The translations under genes and the position numbers were made by a program. Below, one piece after another: positions 44,383-57,286 of a stretch of 64,000 nt of DNA (the first letter of the stretch is position 1; the number at the start of each line of letters is the position of its first letter). The notes beneath the pieces are model-generated. The model searched no databases. It was not told where the DNA came from and saw only the letters and a list, made by a program, of their open reading frames with translations. The stretch comes from Colias croceus. Its lineage: Eukaryota > Arthropoda > Insecta > Lepidoptera > Pieridae. The stretch is from NCBI RefSeq assembly GCF_905220415.1, contig NC_059551.1, positions 1,312,001-1,376,000 of the forward strand, in the 5' to 3' direction.

Positions 44383-45316
44383 ACACTTAATTGTACTTTA
44401 AAATAGAACGCTAAAGGTTTGTACAGAGTTCCAGTCGCCCACCAATATCCGTTCTCAACCAAATATGGCAAACGAACGGGATATTGAAGTTGGCACAGAC
44501 TTACAAATGGACAAATCCGAACACAAACCTGAATAATGACACTTCTCATGAGGTGAATAGAGCTAGAATATCATAAGGAGTTTATAAATATTTTCTTAAT
44601 GGAAAGTACAATTTATATTCTACTTTGTCATGATAGTTTGCACTCGCTTTTTCTTTACGAAGCTTCGTAATAGCAACTTTAACATACGTAGTGTTATTGT
44701 ATATGTTAACAGTCAAATTGTGATACAAATCAACTCATAATAGCCTAGCCTAGACTGAAAATTAGCGCCGTTGATCTGTGCATTGTTAAATATTTAAGCT
44801 AGATTTCACAAATCTACTGTAAAATTTAATAGAGTAATAGATTGTTTTTAAAATCAAAAGCGTCAACGTGCTCTTAAACATATGTTCAGTTTTTAAGTTT
44901 ATTGGCCGATAGATGGGTGCGGTTGTAGGCATTTCTTTTGTTAATATTATTAAGTGGATCGATAAGTCTGTAGCAAAAATATATAACGAACATATTTCGA
45001 TATTAATAATGTATTATTTTAAAGTAATTAAGTTTAAACAAATAGATCCAATAATTTAAATTGGAGAAGTTATAATTCATAAATCGTTTGTAAAATTATA
45101 CGCTTATTTAGCCTTTCGTTTGCCTTTGATCTCTATTAGTTTTCATTTAGTTAAATTACAATGTAATTTCCAATGTTATTCTAAATAAATATACGAGTAT
45201 ATGACTTAGTATACTGTGTTTTGCTTATATTTATGTATTAAGTGACCTGATCCTATATTTTCCTTGACAATGACTATTTTTATAACGTTCTCATTCATTA
45301 ATTACACTAAACACAT

Positions 45317-45520
45317 TAAGAGCCGATTTTTCAGTCCTTGGTTAAAATTTATCCGTCCAATAAAGTATTACACGAACACTTAACACTAACATATTAAAAT
45401 GTCACCTGGAAACTGTCAAATACGGACAATTAGAATTGATTAGAATATATTTTTGAAATGGTAGTTTAATACGTTATTCGATGAATAAGTTTTAACCAAG
45501 GATTGAAAAATCAGCCCTAA
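45317..45520. mobile_element. MITE N, uninterrupted copy
   Basis: Inverted termini: AGCCGATTTTTCAGTCCTTG at the left and the inverse of GGGCTGATTTTTCAATCCTT at the right, about 200 bp in all. It is the inverted relative of the copy at 56985-61558 that hosts the full-length LINE. Confidence 0.75.
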
Positions 45521-48047
45521 ATTGTTCAAAATCTTACCTATATTTTACAATTTATACTATGTATTTTGATTGTACATGTCTACAAAATAAATACATTTGG
45601 CTTATACTAACTTAAATCAATGGATGAATCATAAAATTAAAATTCTATCGCAGTCAGCGATAGCTTGTCTGTTTTACTCTGCTATTGTCTCTTTTAAGCA
45701 TAAAATACTCCTTTCTTCATACCTCTAATACCCTTGACTAAACGCTTACTAATCCAACAATCGCCTAGATTAAATCCCATTAATTTCATCAAACAATCCT
45801 TGAGCGCTCAATCAAAACCAAGCCGTAATTGTAGAAATTAAAATATTTAAACGATTTATGCTAAAATTATACTAATGCCCGCTCCGGCCGACTCATCTGC
45901 ATTTAGATTATGCTAAATAACGCTAAGGAATAGCTGTCCGGCTTGTTCTTACATCTAAATCGAATTTATACAATTTGTTATTGGATTTTCTTAAGAATGT
46001 GGGAGGGAAGCGTCTGGTTTAAGTTTAATGTTGCTGAGAATTAAGATGCTTTCTAATCGTTTTACTTGTTTGTGTAAATGAAAAAATATAAATATGTTGT
46101 TAGGACAGAATTTTATGATAATGTTGTAGTTTCTTCTGATGTTTTAAGTAGCAAGTTGAAATTCCATGTCGCCTTGTGAGGTATAAATTTTTCATATATC
46201 CCTGAGTCAAAGAATTTATCACCTCCCATAGTAAGTAAGTTAAAAAAATAATCAGTTGAATGTAAATCATTTTGAGAATAAAAAAATCATATGTTGTGAA
46301 ACAACTCGAATACTCTTTTTTTGTTATTAATAGTAGTTCTAAACAAAACTTCCCATTTTACTGTCCTCTTGTGACCGGACCTTAATCTCCTAACCACTGG
46401 CCCTTCGTTAGGATGCCGCAATAAATACGCTATGGACACATCCAATTTTACCGATACTGTACTTGTCTAAGAGAATGGCTTTTGCAAAAAATATTACCTT
46501 ATTGCTCTGCTATACTATTTTCATGGACTGCGGACCTTTATCTGGAGTGACGTTTAAAAATGAAAGTACATATAAACTATCTTTAGGTACCTACTAATAT
46601 TAGAGAAGAGTTTGTTTCGTTAATTATTAAGCTGAGTTTGTTCCGTAAATAAATGGTTAAAATGGAAAAATGATCATTAAAAATGTTTCAAACATTGAGA
46701 AAAAGAAAAGCTTTTGACGGCGCAGTTCCTGGTTCAGCTGCTGTAGTATATAAATCTTCTGTAAGCAATAAAATGTCTGGAAATATTAATTATCTGTAAC
46801 CACAATAGGACGCAAAATGGTAAAGGTTTTCGTGTCGATGCTCAGCAGATTAAAATGTTTTGATTTAATTGTATACCTATAGAAACCTATTTGAATAAAT
46901 ATTCATTCTTCTTATTTTATCTTATACCACGGTTCGTTTCATTTATATTCTCAGTAGTCTTATCTCCACCCAGAAGTAAAGCAAACTTAATACAGGCCTT
47001 TATACTAACCAAACATCAATAATCTGTAGTATAACCAGCCTATACAACAACCAAACATCAGCAATCTTTACAACTTTATTAATTCGTTCAAGCAAATAAT
47101 AAGACAATCAACTTCAAAAGACGAGTTACACGATCCTGTTAAACAAAGTTTAATCATTAATTAACGATATTATATTTGATCGCTACAATCCCTGGCCCGT
47201 TTTATTACGAATCTCTGATGGGATTTGCTATCAATCAACGAACAAGTGATATTAATGTTTTTGACCTACGGAAAGTTTGTTACAAAGTTATTTAGAACTA
47301 ATTGTAATTTGTTTAAGTTAATCTCAAAATTACGTAGACTTGGGAGTAGGCTTCTTGTTTTTTTTAATTTTAATTTTCGAAGAGTTGCTTGTACCTCAAT
47401 TACTTTTAAATGTTAAAATGTTTTCATTACGACAAACCGAGCTAAATGTACGCATCTTTATCATTTGTCTAGTTACATTGGTTTCTTTGGAAGTAAATTC
47501 AAAGATATCAGAATTAGTATCTATGTGTGTAAGATTTCACGCTAAAATTGTATACAACATACAAATAGATTTAATCTTAGAAGCTTGAATGCTGCTCTAT
47601 GCACGAAATGAAATCCATTTACGGCTGTCGTAGATTCAAATAATACAAGATTAGCTGAAGTTTTAGGTTATTATAAGGTACATCAAGGATTTATGACAGC
47701 AGAAAGAACTTTTAAAATTATTAGATTTTATCAAAGATTGTCATTTTTTTTATTCATTTATCTGTTCGTTAACCAGTAAACCGTCGATTAAAATAGGTTT
47801 AATTTCTTTGTTCGTGCAACCCTTCACACATACTACGATATCTTCGAGGCGTTAATAAACCATTATAGGCGACCAATTAATTAATTAATTGAAACCTACA
47901 GTAATATAATTAGGACATAATAGTGTGAATGTTCACACCTCACACTACTACATGAGTATACAGCAAAACTTTCTTATATTTTATTAGTACAAGCTTTTCA
48001 GTAGTTCTTTTTAGAGGTATATTATACGTTAAAGTAAAAAAGTTTTT
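45521..48047. other. Intergenic, no gene seen
   Basis: 2.5 kb of AT-rich DNA. Short reading frames around 47225-47590 have no family resemblance and no flanking splice sites that join to a known domain. Confidence 0.4.
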
Positions 48048-48213
48048 GAAGTGAAACTTCTTTAGGTGCGTTGAGAATAATTTCAAGGTCGCGTCATGGC
48101 AATAGCGTTACGTCATAGAGTAAAGCGACGACTTTGGTACCTTTTTTGGTACCTTTAAATCTTGCCATAGAAATTTCACTTCTGACACGTGTGCTCGGGA
48201 CACATACCTATTA
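48048..48213 (+). repeat. E2-type dispersed repeat
   Basis: TTGAAGTGAAACTTCTTTAG, CAAGGTCGCGTCATGGCAAT, then ATTTCACTTCTGACACGTGT. The ends are inverted-repeat-like, as in E1. Confidence 0.62.
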
Positions 48214-48735
48214 CATACATACTATTTATTACTTTAATTATGTAACTAAACCAAGTTACATAAATGTTTAATATGGTAACTGTATCAGTGTTTGTAACCA
48301 ACCTCCGAAACGAATTGACCTTTGATAGGTCAGAGAAAAGGTTGTATGATACTATTTTTATATAATATTATGTATATTGTTTGGTCGAACAACATTGCCA
48401 GAACTTAAAACTAAATTGTTTTGAAACAACGTGCAAATAACATCAAAATCCAACCCATCGCGATTGTTAATTGTTTTCAAATTTGAAATAGCTTATTTGG
48501 ATATCTGTATTTACAACCTATCACACATTCTAGTTAAGCGTATCCGACAGAATTGTAGAACAAACATACAGTTTATATTACAGAGTTCGTGAATACTGTA
48601 AACTAATATTTGAAAACCATTTGCAATGAAATCCCGTGTTTGCCCGCCGAACTTACTTTGGTATTAAGTTCATATTGAAACATTTTAACAAACATTGTCT
48701 AGGAATAATATCGTGTATTGTTTATAATAGGTATA

Positions 48736-48907
48736 CTAGAGCTTCGCCCGTGGTACATATTTCGCAATTAAAGGTAGCCTATGTCCTTTCTCGGGTATCA
48801 AAATATCTCCATACCAAATTTCATGCAAATTGGTTCAGTAGTTTAGGCGTGATTGAGTAACAGACAGACAGACAGAGTTACTTTCGCATTTATAATATTA
48901 GTATGGA
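48736..48907 (-). mobile_element. Helitron-like element, family A
   Basis: CTAG at the left with GCTTCGCCCGTGG hairpin remains, and AGTATGGA at the right as the inverse of TCCATACT. Confidence 0.7.
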
Positions 48908-49012
48908 ATATGGATGTGTTTATGAGACATTGTAAAACTCGTAGGAAATTAACAAGCTTAAGGCTGTTAAACAATGTATTTTGCTTTATTTTAAGTTTTC
49001 ACACAGCGACAA

Positions 49013-49921
49013 TCCATACTAATATCACAGTATTACCATATTTCCTACAGTAGTGTGACGAATGTACTTGTGCAGAGAAACGGAGGGGAACTGGCGGGGG
49101 GTCGGGCGACGCGGGCCGCTTAATGCAATCACGCTGAGTTTGCATTAACTATCGCGAAAGGACGACGCAGTCGTATTTTTTGTGTAATAATTTTATTATA
49201 CATAGGTACTTACATATTCTATTATGGCGTGCAAAAACTGTTCCGTTTACGGATGTAAATCTACATTGAAATCCCAGAAGGAAACAATATTTCAGAAAGA
49301 TTGTATTAATTGTATCTGTTGAATTAAAATCAAAGCATCCCAATGCGAATGCATTACTTAGTTAAATGGTATAATATACAATTAAGAACATACAAAAATA
49401 AAGTGTCCACGTAGACCACGTAAATAATATTTAGCAGTGCAATATCTGTAATTATATATTTATGAACAAATAATTACATCAGATTTAATAATCGCAATTA
49501 TTTTGAATGTACATATGAATAAATGATTTCATCATAATATTAATAATCAAATTTGTTTTATTTCCCATTTGTTGCAACCCTAGCCTATTTTCGTGTGGCA
49601 GCGTAAGTACCTACGCTGGCGGCGGCATCGCGCGACATCAAAGGCGTTTCCTTACTGTAGGAAATAATATTGTAATACTGTGCTAATATTATAAATGCGA
49701 AAGTAACTCTGTCTGTCTGTCTGTCTGTCTGTTACTCAATCACGCCTAAACTACTGAACCAATTGTCATGAAATTTGGTATGGAGATATTTTGGTACCCG
49801 AGAAAGGACATAGACTACTTTTTATTCCGGGAAAATGACGCAATCCCGGAAATCCCACGGGAGCGGGAACTATGCGGGTTTTTCTTTGACTGCACGGGCG
49901 AAGCCGCGGGCGGAAACCTAG
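49013..49921 (+). mobile_element. Helitron-like element, family A, interrupted by a P-like element
   Basis: TCCATACTAATAT at 49013-49025 is separated from the rest of the element (CTAATATTATAAATGCGAAA from 49683 to CTAG at 49918-49921) by a 657-bp insertion. Removing the insert and one 7-bp duplication restores a normal family A copy. Confidence 0.78.
49026..49682 (+). mobile_element. P/THAP-like non-autonomous element nested in a Helitron-like element
   Basis: Inverted termini CACAGTATTACCATATTTCC and the inverse of the right end (CACAGTATTACAATATT) flank 657 bp. The 7-bp duplication CTAATAT is at 49019-49025 and 49683-49689. An ATG at 49224 opens MACKNCSVYGCKSTLKSQKE, a THAP-like zinc-finger start, and stops at 49322. 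The C-x4-C spacing with VYGC is shared with family G. Confidence 0.75.
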
Positions 49922-50029
49922 TAAGTAATATTTTTAAAATAGAATACAGAAACTAACTATATTCAAGAGCAATTTTTGCTAGAGAAACACACACGTAATT
50001 TGCAAAAAATGCTTTATTTATTTAAATAA

Positions 50030-50255
50030 CTAGCTTTCCGCCTGCTGCTTAGCCCGCGTTTTCAAAGAAAAACCCGCATAGTTCCCGTTCCCGTGGGATT
50101 TCCGGGATAAAACCTAGCCTATGTTAGTCGTGGATAATGTAGCTTTCGGTGAGAGAATTTTTAAAATCGGTCCAGTAGTTTATGAGCCTATTCATTACAA
50201 TCAAACAAACAAACAAACAAACAAAGTTTTCCTCTTTATAATATTATAGTGTAGA
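50030..50255 (-). mobile_element. Helitron-like element
   Basis: CTAG at 50030-50033 with GTTCCCGTTCCCGTGGGAT and (CAAA)n inside, ending at GTAGA (inverse TCTACACTATAATATTATAA). It lies just upstream of odorant receptor 2. Confidence 0.62.
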
Positions 50256-50376
50256 TTAGAAATGTCATTTTATGGTAGGTACATAAGGGCATAATTTAGG
50301 TAAATAAATTAAACGAAAACATTAGTATCATAAACAACTTTAATAAATGTATTACTAAATAAGTAACCCAGTAAAT

Positions 50377-52712
50377 ATGGAGATAAAATTCAAGTTAATA
50401 CATATCTGCAAAATCATACGCAAATACGGATTGGATTATTGTGAACTTGAAGATATGTTGATGAATGTTGGAGTCTTACTGAGAACTGTGACTTTGAACA
50501 TTGATAAATGGAATGTGAAACGTAAGGAATTTAACTTACCTATATGTACCTTATAGAGAATACATATTATATATTGTATATCATAATTGTAGAGTTTATC
50601 TGAGTTTTTTCTGGGGTTCTGTAATAATATCTATTTAGTTCTTTTCGTTAAACAATCGATTTTGTAACTTAGTACATGACTGTGTAAAAAAAAATGAATT
50701 TTTTACCGAATATAAAAGAATTTTTAATGTATAATAAATTCACTCATCGTTTAGCAATTTAAGTTACTTCAAAAAAAACTATTAGACCATCTCTTACGGT
50801 CAAGCTTATGAATGATAGTCACACTTAACACAACTCAAGTTACTGGATCTTGTTTACAGATTATTTCCTTATATTACAGGCATTCCTCTAATCAGCTACA
50901 TATTCACAATATTCGGGTTCCTCTGCTACTTCTACATCTACTTCTTCTCCATGATCTGGTGTGCGTTTGTCCGCTACAGGAAGTCTGGCTACTTCATTGG
51001 ATCTGTGATTGTGTTCTCTCTAGGAGCATATACTGAGTCCTGCGCTATACGACTGTTGTTTATGGTGATCAATGGGTATTGCAAATATGTATATCTAAAT
51101 TTTTATTTTAAATCTACAAAGCACTAGGCTCTAGAGAATTAAAAAAAACTTTTTAACATTGTTGCTTATCTTCAAGAACTTTATGTTAAAAATTTGTGTT
51201 ATGCAAATGCTAAGATGGGATCTAAGCTATAGAAAACAGCATAATATAATATAATTACTAATAACATTACTAGACAGACCGTCTATTAGACCCTAAATGA
51301 TGTTATTATTAAGAAGTTGTTTAAAAGAAGTACCTAAAAAAGTTTGATGTATTATTCATGTATTCAGAAAGAAAGCTGAAACTTATAAGCGTTCGTTCGT
51401 TCTACACAAAGGAAGCAGGTTGAAGCAGACCAAGACAAATTTTATATGGCAGCTACCGTTCAGCACATATCGGCGCGTGTTCATATTATATTTTCCTGCG
51501 TGGGTTACCAGCGCTGACAAGCGCCGGTAAGCGCTTATAAGTTTCCAGATTTCTTTCTGAATACGGCCTTATGTATGTCGAAAATGTGAACTGCTACTTG
51601 TATGCGTTTTATTACAGCAAAACAATAAGAGAAGTAGTGGATAGATATAGGATCTGTAACAAAGAAATAGAGCCCGGTACTCGACTATCAAGGAATATTC
51701 TGAAGCATTTGAAAACGGTAAAGAAAAGGGCAACCTATATATGGCTAGGACTCGTTGTAAACGCTTATATCTATTTAATTCTGCCCTTCTTTCTACCGGG
51801 AAAGCAGTTTGCAGAAAATACGTTGATAATTTATGGTAAGTACCGATTTAAAACAGATTCATCTAACAATTGTAATAGATAATGGAATTTACAAGAAAAT
51901 TGTATTTGTTGGAAGTTCCTAACTGAATAAATTGATATTTGAGTGTAAATATAATCATTAATCACGTATGTATGGTATAAATAATAAGTTTCTAAATTAA
52001 ACATTAAATATGTAATTCTTGCCCATTTCCAGGTCTAGAACCTATAACAGAATCACCGAACTATGAAATTGCACAAGCTATGTACTGTTTCGCGATACCC
52101 ACAGCGACAAACAGTCTTGCAAACTGCACAGCATTCATTATAATATTATTCGGTTACACTGAAGCATCTCTTCTATCACTAAGTGAAGAATTACTCAACA
52201 TATGGAACGACGCCGAAACATTTTACAAGGGAGGAATGTACGAAAATTCCAAGTCGAAAATCATGAACGAATTCGTGAAACAGCGCTTAAAATTCATCAT
52301 AAAACTCCACAACGAAAACATAATTCTGTTAAAGCAGCTAGAGAACGTACTACGTGTTAGCATGGCGTTGGAATTCCTAGTGCTCATGGCAGGCGTAATC
52401 GCCGCGCTATTGGGAGGTATCGAGAACACGTATTTGGAAATTCCGTTCGCGTTCGCTCAGCTTTTCATGAACTGCTATTTGGGGCAAAAGATAATTAACG
52501 CTAGCAACACCTTTGAGAGTGCGGTGTACGGTTGCAAGTGGGAAAACTTCGATACTGCGAATATGCGAACGGTGCTTATAGTGCTGCAGAACTCGCAGAA
52601 GAAATTGCATCTTTCCGCCGGCGGGGTTGCCGTGTTGAGTTTTGAATGCCTGATGTCTGTGGTTAAGTCTTGCTATTCGTTTTATACGACTTTGCAATCA
52701 ACGCTCAAATGA
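50377..52712 (+). CDS. Odorant receptor (7tm_6), gene 2 of tandem pair
   Basis: Four exons: 50377-50521, 50880-51075, 51618-51835, 52033-52712 (412 residues plus stop). Exons 2 and 3 are exactly as long as in gene 1 (196 and 218 nt) and all intron phases agree, so the pair arose by tandem duplication. The ATG at 50377 is the first in frame after an upstream stop. The C-terminal signature is QNSQKKLHLSAGGVAVLSFE then KSCYSFYTTLQSTLK. It lacks the longer N-terminus of gene 1. GC content of exon 4 is higher than in gene 1, so the copies are not recent. Expected to be a ligand-binding subunit partnering Orco at the sensory-neuron membrane; the ligand is unknown. Confidence 0.87.
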
Positions 52713-52973
52713 GAAGTGGCGAATAGCTGCGAAACTCAATTCAGCTTGCACGTAGATAATCTACACACGTACTAAACAAGTCGCATATAAGTTTGTATGG
52801 TTTCAAAATATTATTTGCTATTTGCCAAATTTCACACGAATACTTTTCGTTTTTGTTATAAAATTAAGGTTTTAAATATTTTTTAAACATTTAAAATATT
52901 TCATTCTCAGTATCCGTAAATGTAGATGTTATTATAAGTACGTTAATCATAAAATGCATATAAAACATATTTG

Positions 52974-53040
52974 AAGTGAAACTTCTTTTCAAGGTCGCGT
53001 CATGGCAATACCGTCACGTCATGGAGTAAGGCGACGATTT
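52974..53040 (+). repeat. E2-type dispersed repeat, truncated
   Basis: TTGAAGTGAAACTTCTTTTC then AAGGTCGCGTCATGGCAATA and GTCATGGAGTAAGGCGACG. The right half is missing. Confidence 0.58.
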
Positions 53041-53641
53041 TGTATTATACGGCAATCCAATTATTTTTTATTGATTTTCACTAATTACAATGAACATTTC
53101 CTAGTAAAATTAATTAAAACACTTTCTTATCCTTTGTACAAATAATTTATCATCAAATTGTAAACTTCAATCGCTAGAAATTATTTACCAGTTATTAGTA
53201 CAACGATCACTTGCTAAATAACTATTTAATTGATATAAATTGCTCACTTATAGGAATAGGTAATATCTAGAACAAATTAACTACGTTATCGAGTATAACT
53301 TGGATATTAATTAGTCATCTATTAGGCTGTGATTCAGTATACAGGGTGTCCCACTGTTGGTATACTAAGCTCAAAGGAGGTTATAGTTTTGCATACGCTG
53401 AGTACGTAAAAAATACTTATAAAATTCCAGACGCATTTTTTTCAAATAGATGAATTCTTAAAACTCTATGTGTACACCCATAACAAGCAACCCGCCCAAC
53501 TTTACCACCCACATGTGAGCTATCGTTTAAGATTATGTTTTCATAGACAAAATGCCCGTTTTGTTACAATGTTTAATGTTTATTAAAATTAAAAATTTTA
53601 ATACAATATTTCAAATTCCAATTCCTTTATTGATAAATAAA

Positions 53642-55344
53642 TTAATAAAAGTTTTTGATCTCCAAATCAATATACATCTCAGCCACTAGTTCCTTGTGCA
53701 CGGTAACGTTAATGTAAATTCGTCCTTTTTGAAACGGGAAGCTTCTATACAAAGGACTACGAGGAGTCGTCATGTTCACAAGATCGTATTTCCCCTGAAA
53801 CATAAAGTCCAACATGAAATTGAAAAACATTCCAACAAAAAAAGAATTTCAACATAATACTTAAATGACAAGGAGAGTCGGGTTTATAGCTTTTTTTATA
53901 TTAGAGTGGTCAAAGTAGCAGTGAAGCCATGAAGCGAACGTGGTATGATTTTTATATCTGGAGTTACCTAGTTTGATGACGAGAGTTATACAGGGTGTAA
54001 TCGTTAAGTGTGCACAGGCGATTATTCCGTAATTATTGCAGATATCAAAAAACTTTAAACTGATATCGAAAGCCCTTGACCTAATGAGTAATATTACAAT
54101 AACTTTTAAAAAATAAAACGGGAATTATCCCAAAAAGTTACATTAAACACTGTAGGCTATTTTTTTCCGAGTTGGAACTCATTTCCTTTGACCATACTTA
54201 CGAAGCCGCGGGAAGCGGTAATTATCACTAAACAATACAAAGCAATGTCTAGAATCTTTCTGTCTTTCTTTTGGTGGATTCTTTTGCGGTTTTTTCTTAA
54301 TAGATAGAGCGAGCGAGCGAGTTTAAGAGTAAGTGAAGCCGCGAAGATATCTATTATTAAATAAAGATTTTACAAAAGTTAAATTATTATTTTTCTGTAG
54401 GTATTTTGAATAAATAAATGTTTAGTTTATATTTACCGGTGGATACGGGCAATGTGTAGAATTAGTGACCCGCTGGTCTGGAGGCTGCTGGTCCAGCATC
54501 TTCTGCAGCGCGTTCCTCATGGAGACACCGATCACGAAGTCATCCTTCTCCATGTCACACATCTTGACGTGGGCTTCCACGAAGGTCGGCATGTACCGGT
54601 TTGACAGGAACTCGTAGTAGAAGAAGTGAACCTATTTTTTGTAAATATGTTTTTTTTTCAGTATTTTTTAACGAAAGCAAATAATGGAGAGTAGTACTAC
54701 TAACATTTTAAAAATAAGCAACAAAAATGAAGAAGGATCGTTAAATAGATTCAATGAGATAGATTTATAAAATCTTAAAGGCATACATTATGTACTTAAT
54801 AGTCATAGTGTTAAAAATGTAAGCACCGGTAGATTACAGTTTTATGAAGAATCAAAAATTGCATGCGATTATTCCAGATCACAATTTTTGGACAGCTTAC
54901 AATCTCGCGATTTTGGTAATTTTTTACGAGATTTTGAGGTCTTACGGCCCGGCGCGGCGTCCCTATATAATAATTTTCATTAATAAGTGTACTTAGTAAT
55001 TAATATATCATCGTACACACCACAGCACTATTATCAATAGTAAAGAGCGTCAAAGCATGTAACTCCATATAATATATAGGGCTGCGACGACTGTATCTTC
55101 TTGCTGTAAGGTTCAAATATTCAAAAAATTTTAAGTTCACGTAGGTAACGTTGGGTCGTTCAGCACTGGGGTACACCTCCTGCGGGTAAAAGTTCATAAT
55201 TATATAAGGAAATATTGCAAATATAAGGATAATTTTGAAAAAAAATTGTCGGCAGTATTTTTTAAAACAGGTAAAGGTTCGTTCTACGAAGATTAATTTC
55301 CCTATTTTTAACGTAAAATCGTAGTTAAATAAACTCATGCTCAT
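53642..55344 (-). CDS. DUF1091-like secreted protein
   Basis: Minus strand, probable exons 55344-55021, 54631-54437, 53794-53642 (223 residues; both introns phase 0). The coding reads ...FTIDNSAV|VHFFYYEFLSNRY, MPTFVEAHVKMCDMEKDDF, THCPYPP|GKYDLVNM and FPFQKGRIYINVTVHKELVA. The C-P-x-x-x-G-x-Y turn and the P-x-x-x-G-x-Y strand near the C-terminus resemble DUF1091, an insect family of small secreted, MD-2/CheB-like proteins. The N-terminus is uncertain: a good acceptor (TTTTACCCGCAG) at about 55185 suggests an upstream exon could replace the hydrophobic start from 55344. It is convergent with odorant receptor 2. Confidence 0.6.
53992..54130 (+). repeat. Repeat beginning ACAGGGTGTAATCG
   Basis: It lies in the last intron of the DUF1091-like gene; a related opening ACAGGGTGTCCCAC occurs at 53340. 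Such ACAGGGTGT openings are common at insect repeat ends. Limits are unclear. Confidence 0.35.
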
Positions 55345-56039
55345 CTTAGTGAAAATTCATAAAAATATTTATTTATGTCGTTCGTTTTTTTTTAATATTT
55401 ATCTTTATTTTAGATTTGAATTAAATACTAAAATAAAAATAATTGTTGCCAAGTTCGCTTTTTTCTAAATTATTTAAGTTTTGTTTTAATTTTAAGTGTT
55501 GTTAAAAGATGAAAAATAATAATACCCTGCAATCGATTGAATACAAAATGTTTATGAGAATATAAACAAAATAAAAGTAAAAACACAATTTTAACAATTT
55601 TAGTGACATTTCCACGACTGAAATTTTCGAATACAAGTTTAAAACAACATTAAAATGATATCAATAACATAATTTAAACGCAATTATTTAAAGTAAATTA
55701 AGTCATTGTCAAATAGGAAATTACACAGATAAATTCGATCTTTTTAACCAACTCTCCCAAAAACGACGGATGGTCCTCAATTCGTAGTATGTGTTAAATA
55801 CAATATTTATTTATTTGATTTGATTTGGCAACAGATGTACATCTTATATTTATAATATACTAGCTCTAACATCAGTAATATTTAGAGATGATAAATACCA
55901 CACAAATGTTACCGAATTCCTTAATTAGGTAACTATGGCGCAATATAAAGGGAAATTTAAACACAAATTATGCGCTTATGTTCACCGGGAAATCGTGTTT
56001 TGCTATTATAATGCAGTTTTCCAGCGCATTCATTATGCA

Positions 56040-56222
56040 CTAGTGGTCCACCCCGGCTTCGCCCGTGGTACATATTTCGCAATAAAAGGTAGCCTATGTC
56101 CTTTCTCGGGTATCAAAATATCTCCATACCAAATTTCATGCAAATTGGTTCAGTAGTTTAGGCGTGATTGAGTAACAGACAGACAGACAGAGTTACTTTC
56201 GCATTTTTAATATTAGTATGGA
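56040..56222 (-). mobile_element. Helitron-like element, family A
   Basis: CTAG at 56040, CCCCGGCTTCGCCCGTGG hairpin, ending AGTATGGA at 56222. Nearly identical to 19150-19336. Confidence 0.72.
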
Positions 56223-56579
56223 TTTTGAGTATGTGACATAAATTGGCATGCATAGTAATATGTAGATCCAATTACAGGTAAATAAATTTCACAATAAACT
56301 TTTATGGTAATCTCACTGTAAAATGAAATGACAAAATAATAATTTATATCCGTTTACTAATAAATTGCTCTTGCTAATATCAATTTCATTACGGAGATTT
56401 ATAACGTGTTTGTTTTCATTGAAATGACAAAAGACCCCATATTTTTTATAAAGGTCGTAATAAAATATCTGAACTTTGGATGGCTATATGTACAGATTAA
56501 TGATATCACAGACGCACGTTTATTTTTCCATAAATACTGTTATACTATTCTTAATATCTCGTTTCACAATGTTTGTCCT

Positions 56580-56716
56580 CAATGGCCTCCTAAACCACTT
56601 AACCGATTATAATAAAATTCGCACACCACGTGCAGTTCGATCCAACTTGCGAGATAGGATAGTTTAAATCTCAAATCGTTTTACAGAAAGCGGGCGAAGC
56701 CGCGGTCGGTAAGCTA
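56580..56716 (+). mobile_element. Helitron-like 3' end
   Basis: CGGGCGAAGCCGCGGTCGGTAAG then CTAG|T at 56713-56716. The upstream part (CCACTTAACCGATTATAATA) fits a further family; the 5' terminus was not found. Confidence 0.5.
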
Positions 56717-57286
56717 GTAAATATATAAAAAGATTAAAAAATTAAATTTTAACATTTCATTTATTATTCTTGCTTCAGTGTAAATTAAATACAAAAAAAT
56801 ATACCGGCTGAATTGATAACCTCCTTCTTTTTTAAGTCGGGTAAAAATTAGACATACACAAACAGTTTTACAGATTGTTATTTTGTTATGATGTACCTAC
56901 TTTAGTTATTTTGTGAATCTCCTAATTAGTTACCCTTCACTGTAGAGAATATCTATTACCTACAAATAATAATAAACTTTTTTTAGGGCTGATTTTTCAA
57001 TATTGGTTAAAACTTATTCATCGAATAACGTATTAAACTACCATTTAAAAAATGTATTCTAATTGTCCGTATATGACAGTTTACAGGTGACATATTAAAA
57101 TTTTCGTGTAATATAAAGTATGTTTGAACTTGCTGAGAGTAGACGTCTCGCTCGAGCTACTAAAAAGTGCTAACACATCATAACAACGCCGTCGCTGCGG
57201 CCGGCCGCAATGACCTAGTTATTGCGCTCCAATAGCAAAAATAATTGTTAAGGCGAAGTAAGATTCGTTCGCCAAAATAAATAATC

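Noticed and set aside
47225..47588. Small hydrophobic ORFs resembling membrane proteins
   Set aside because: AT-rich DNA produces Phe/Leu/Ile-rich frames by chance; no splice sites or homology support a gene.
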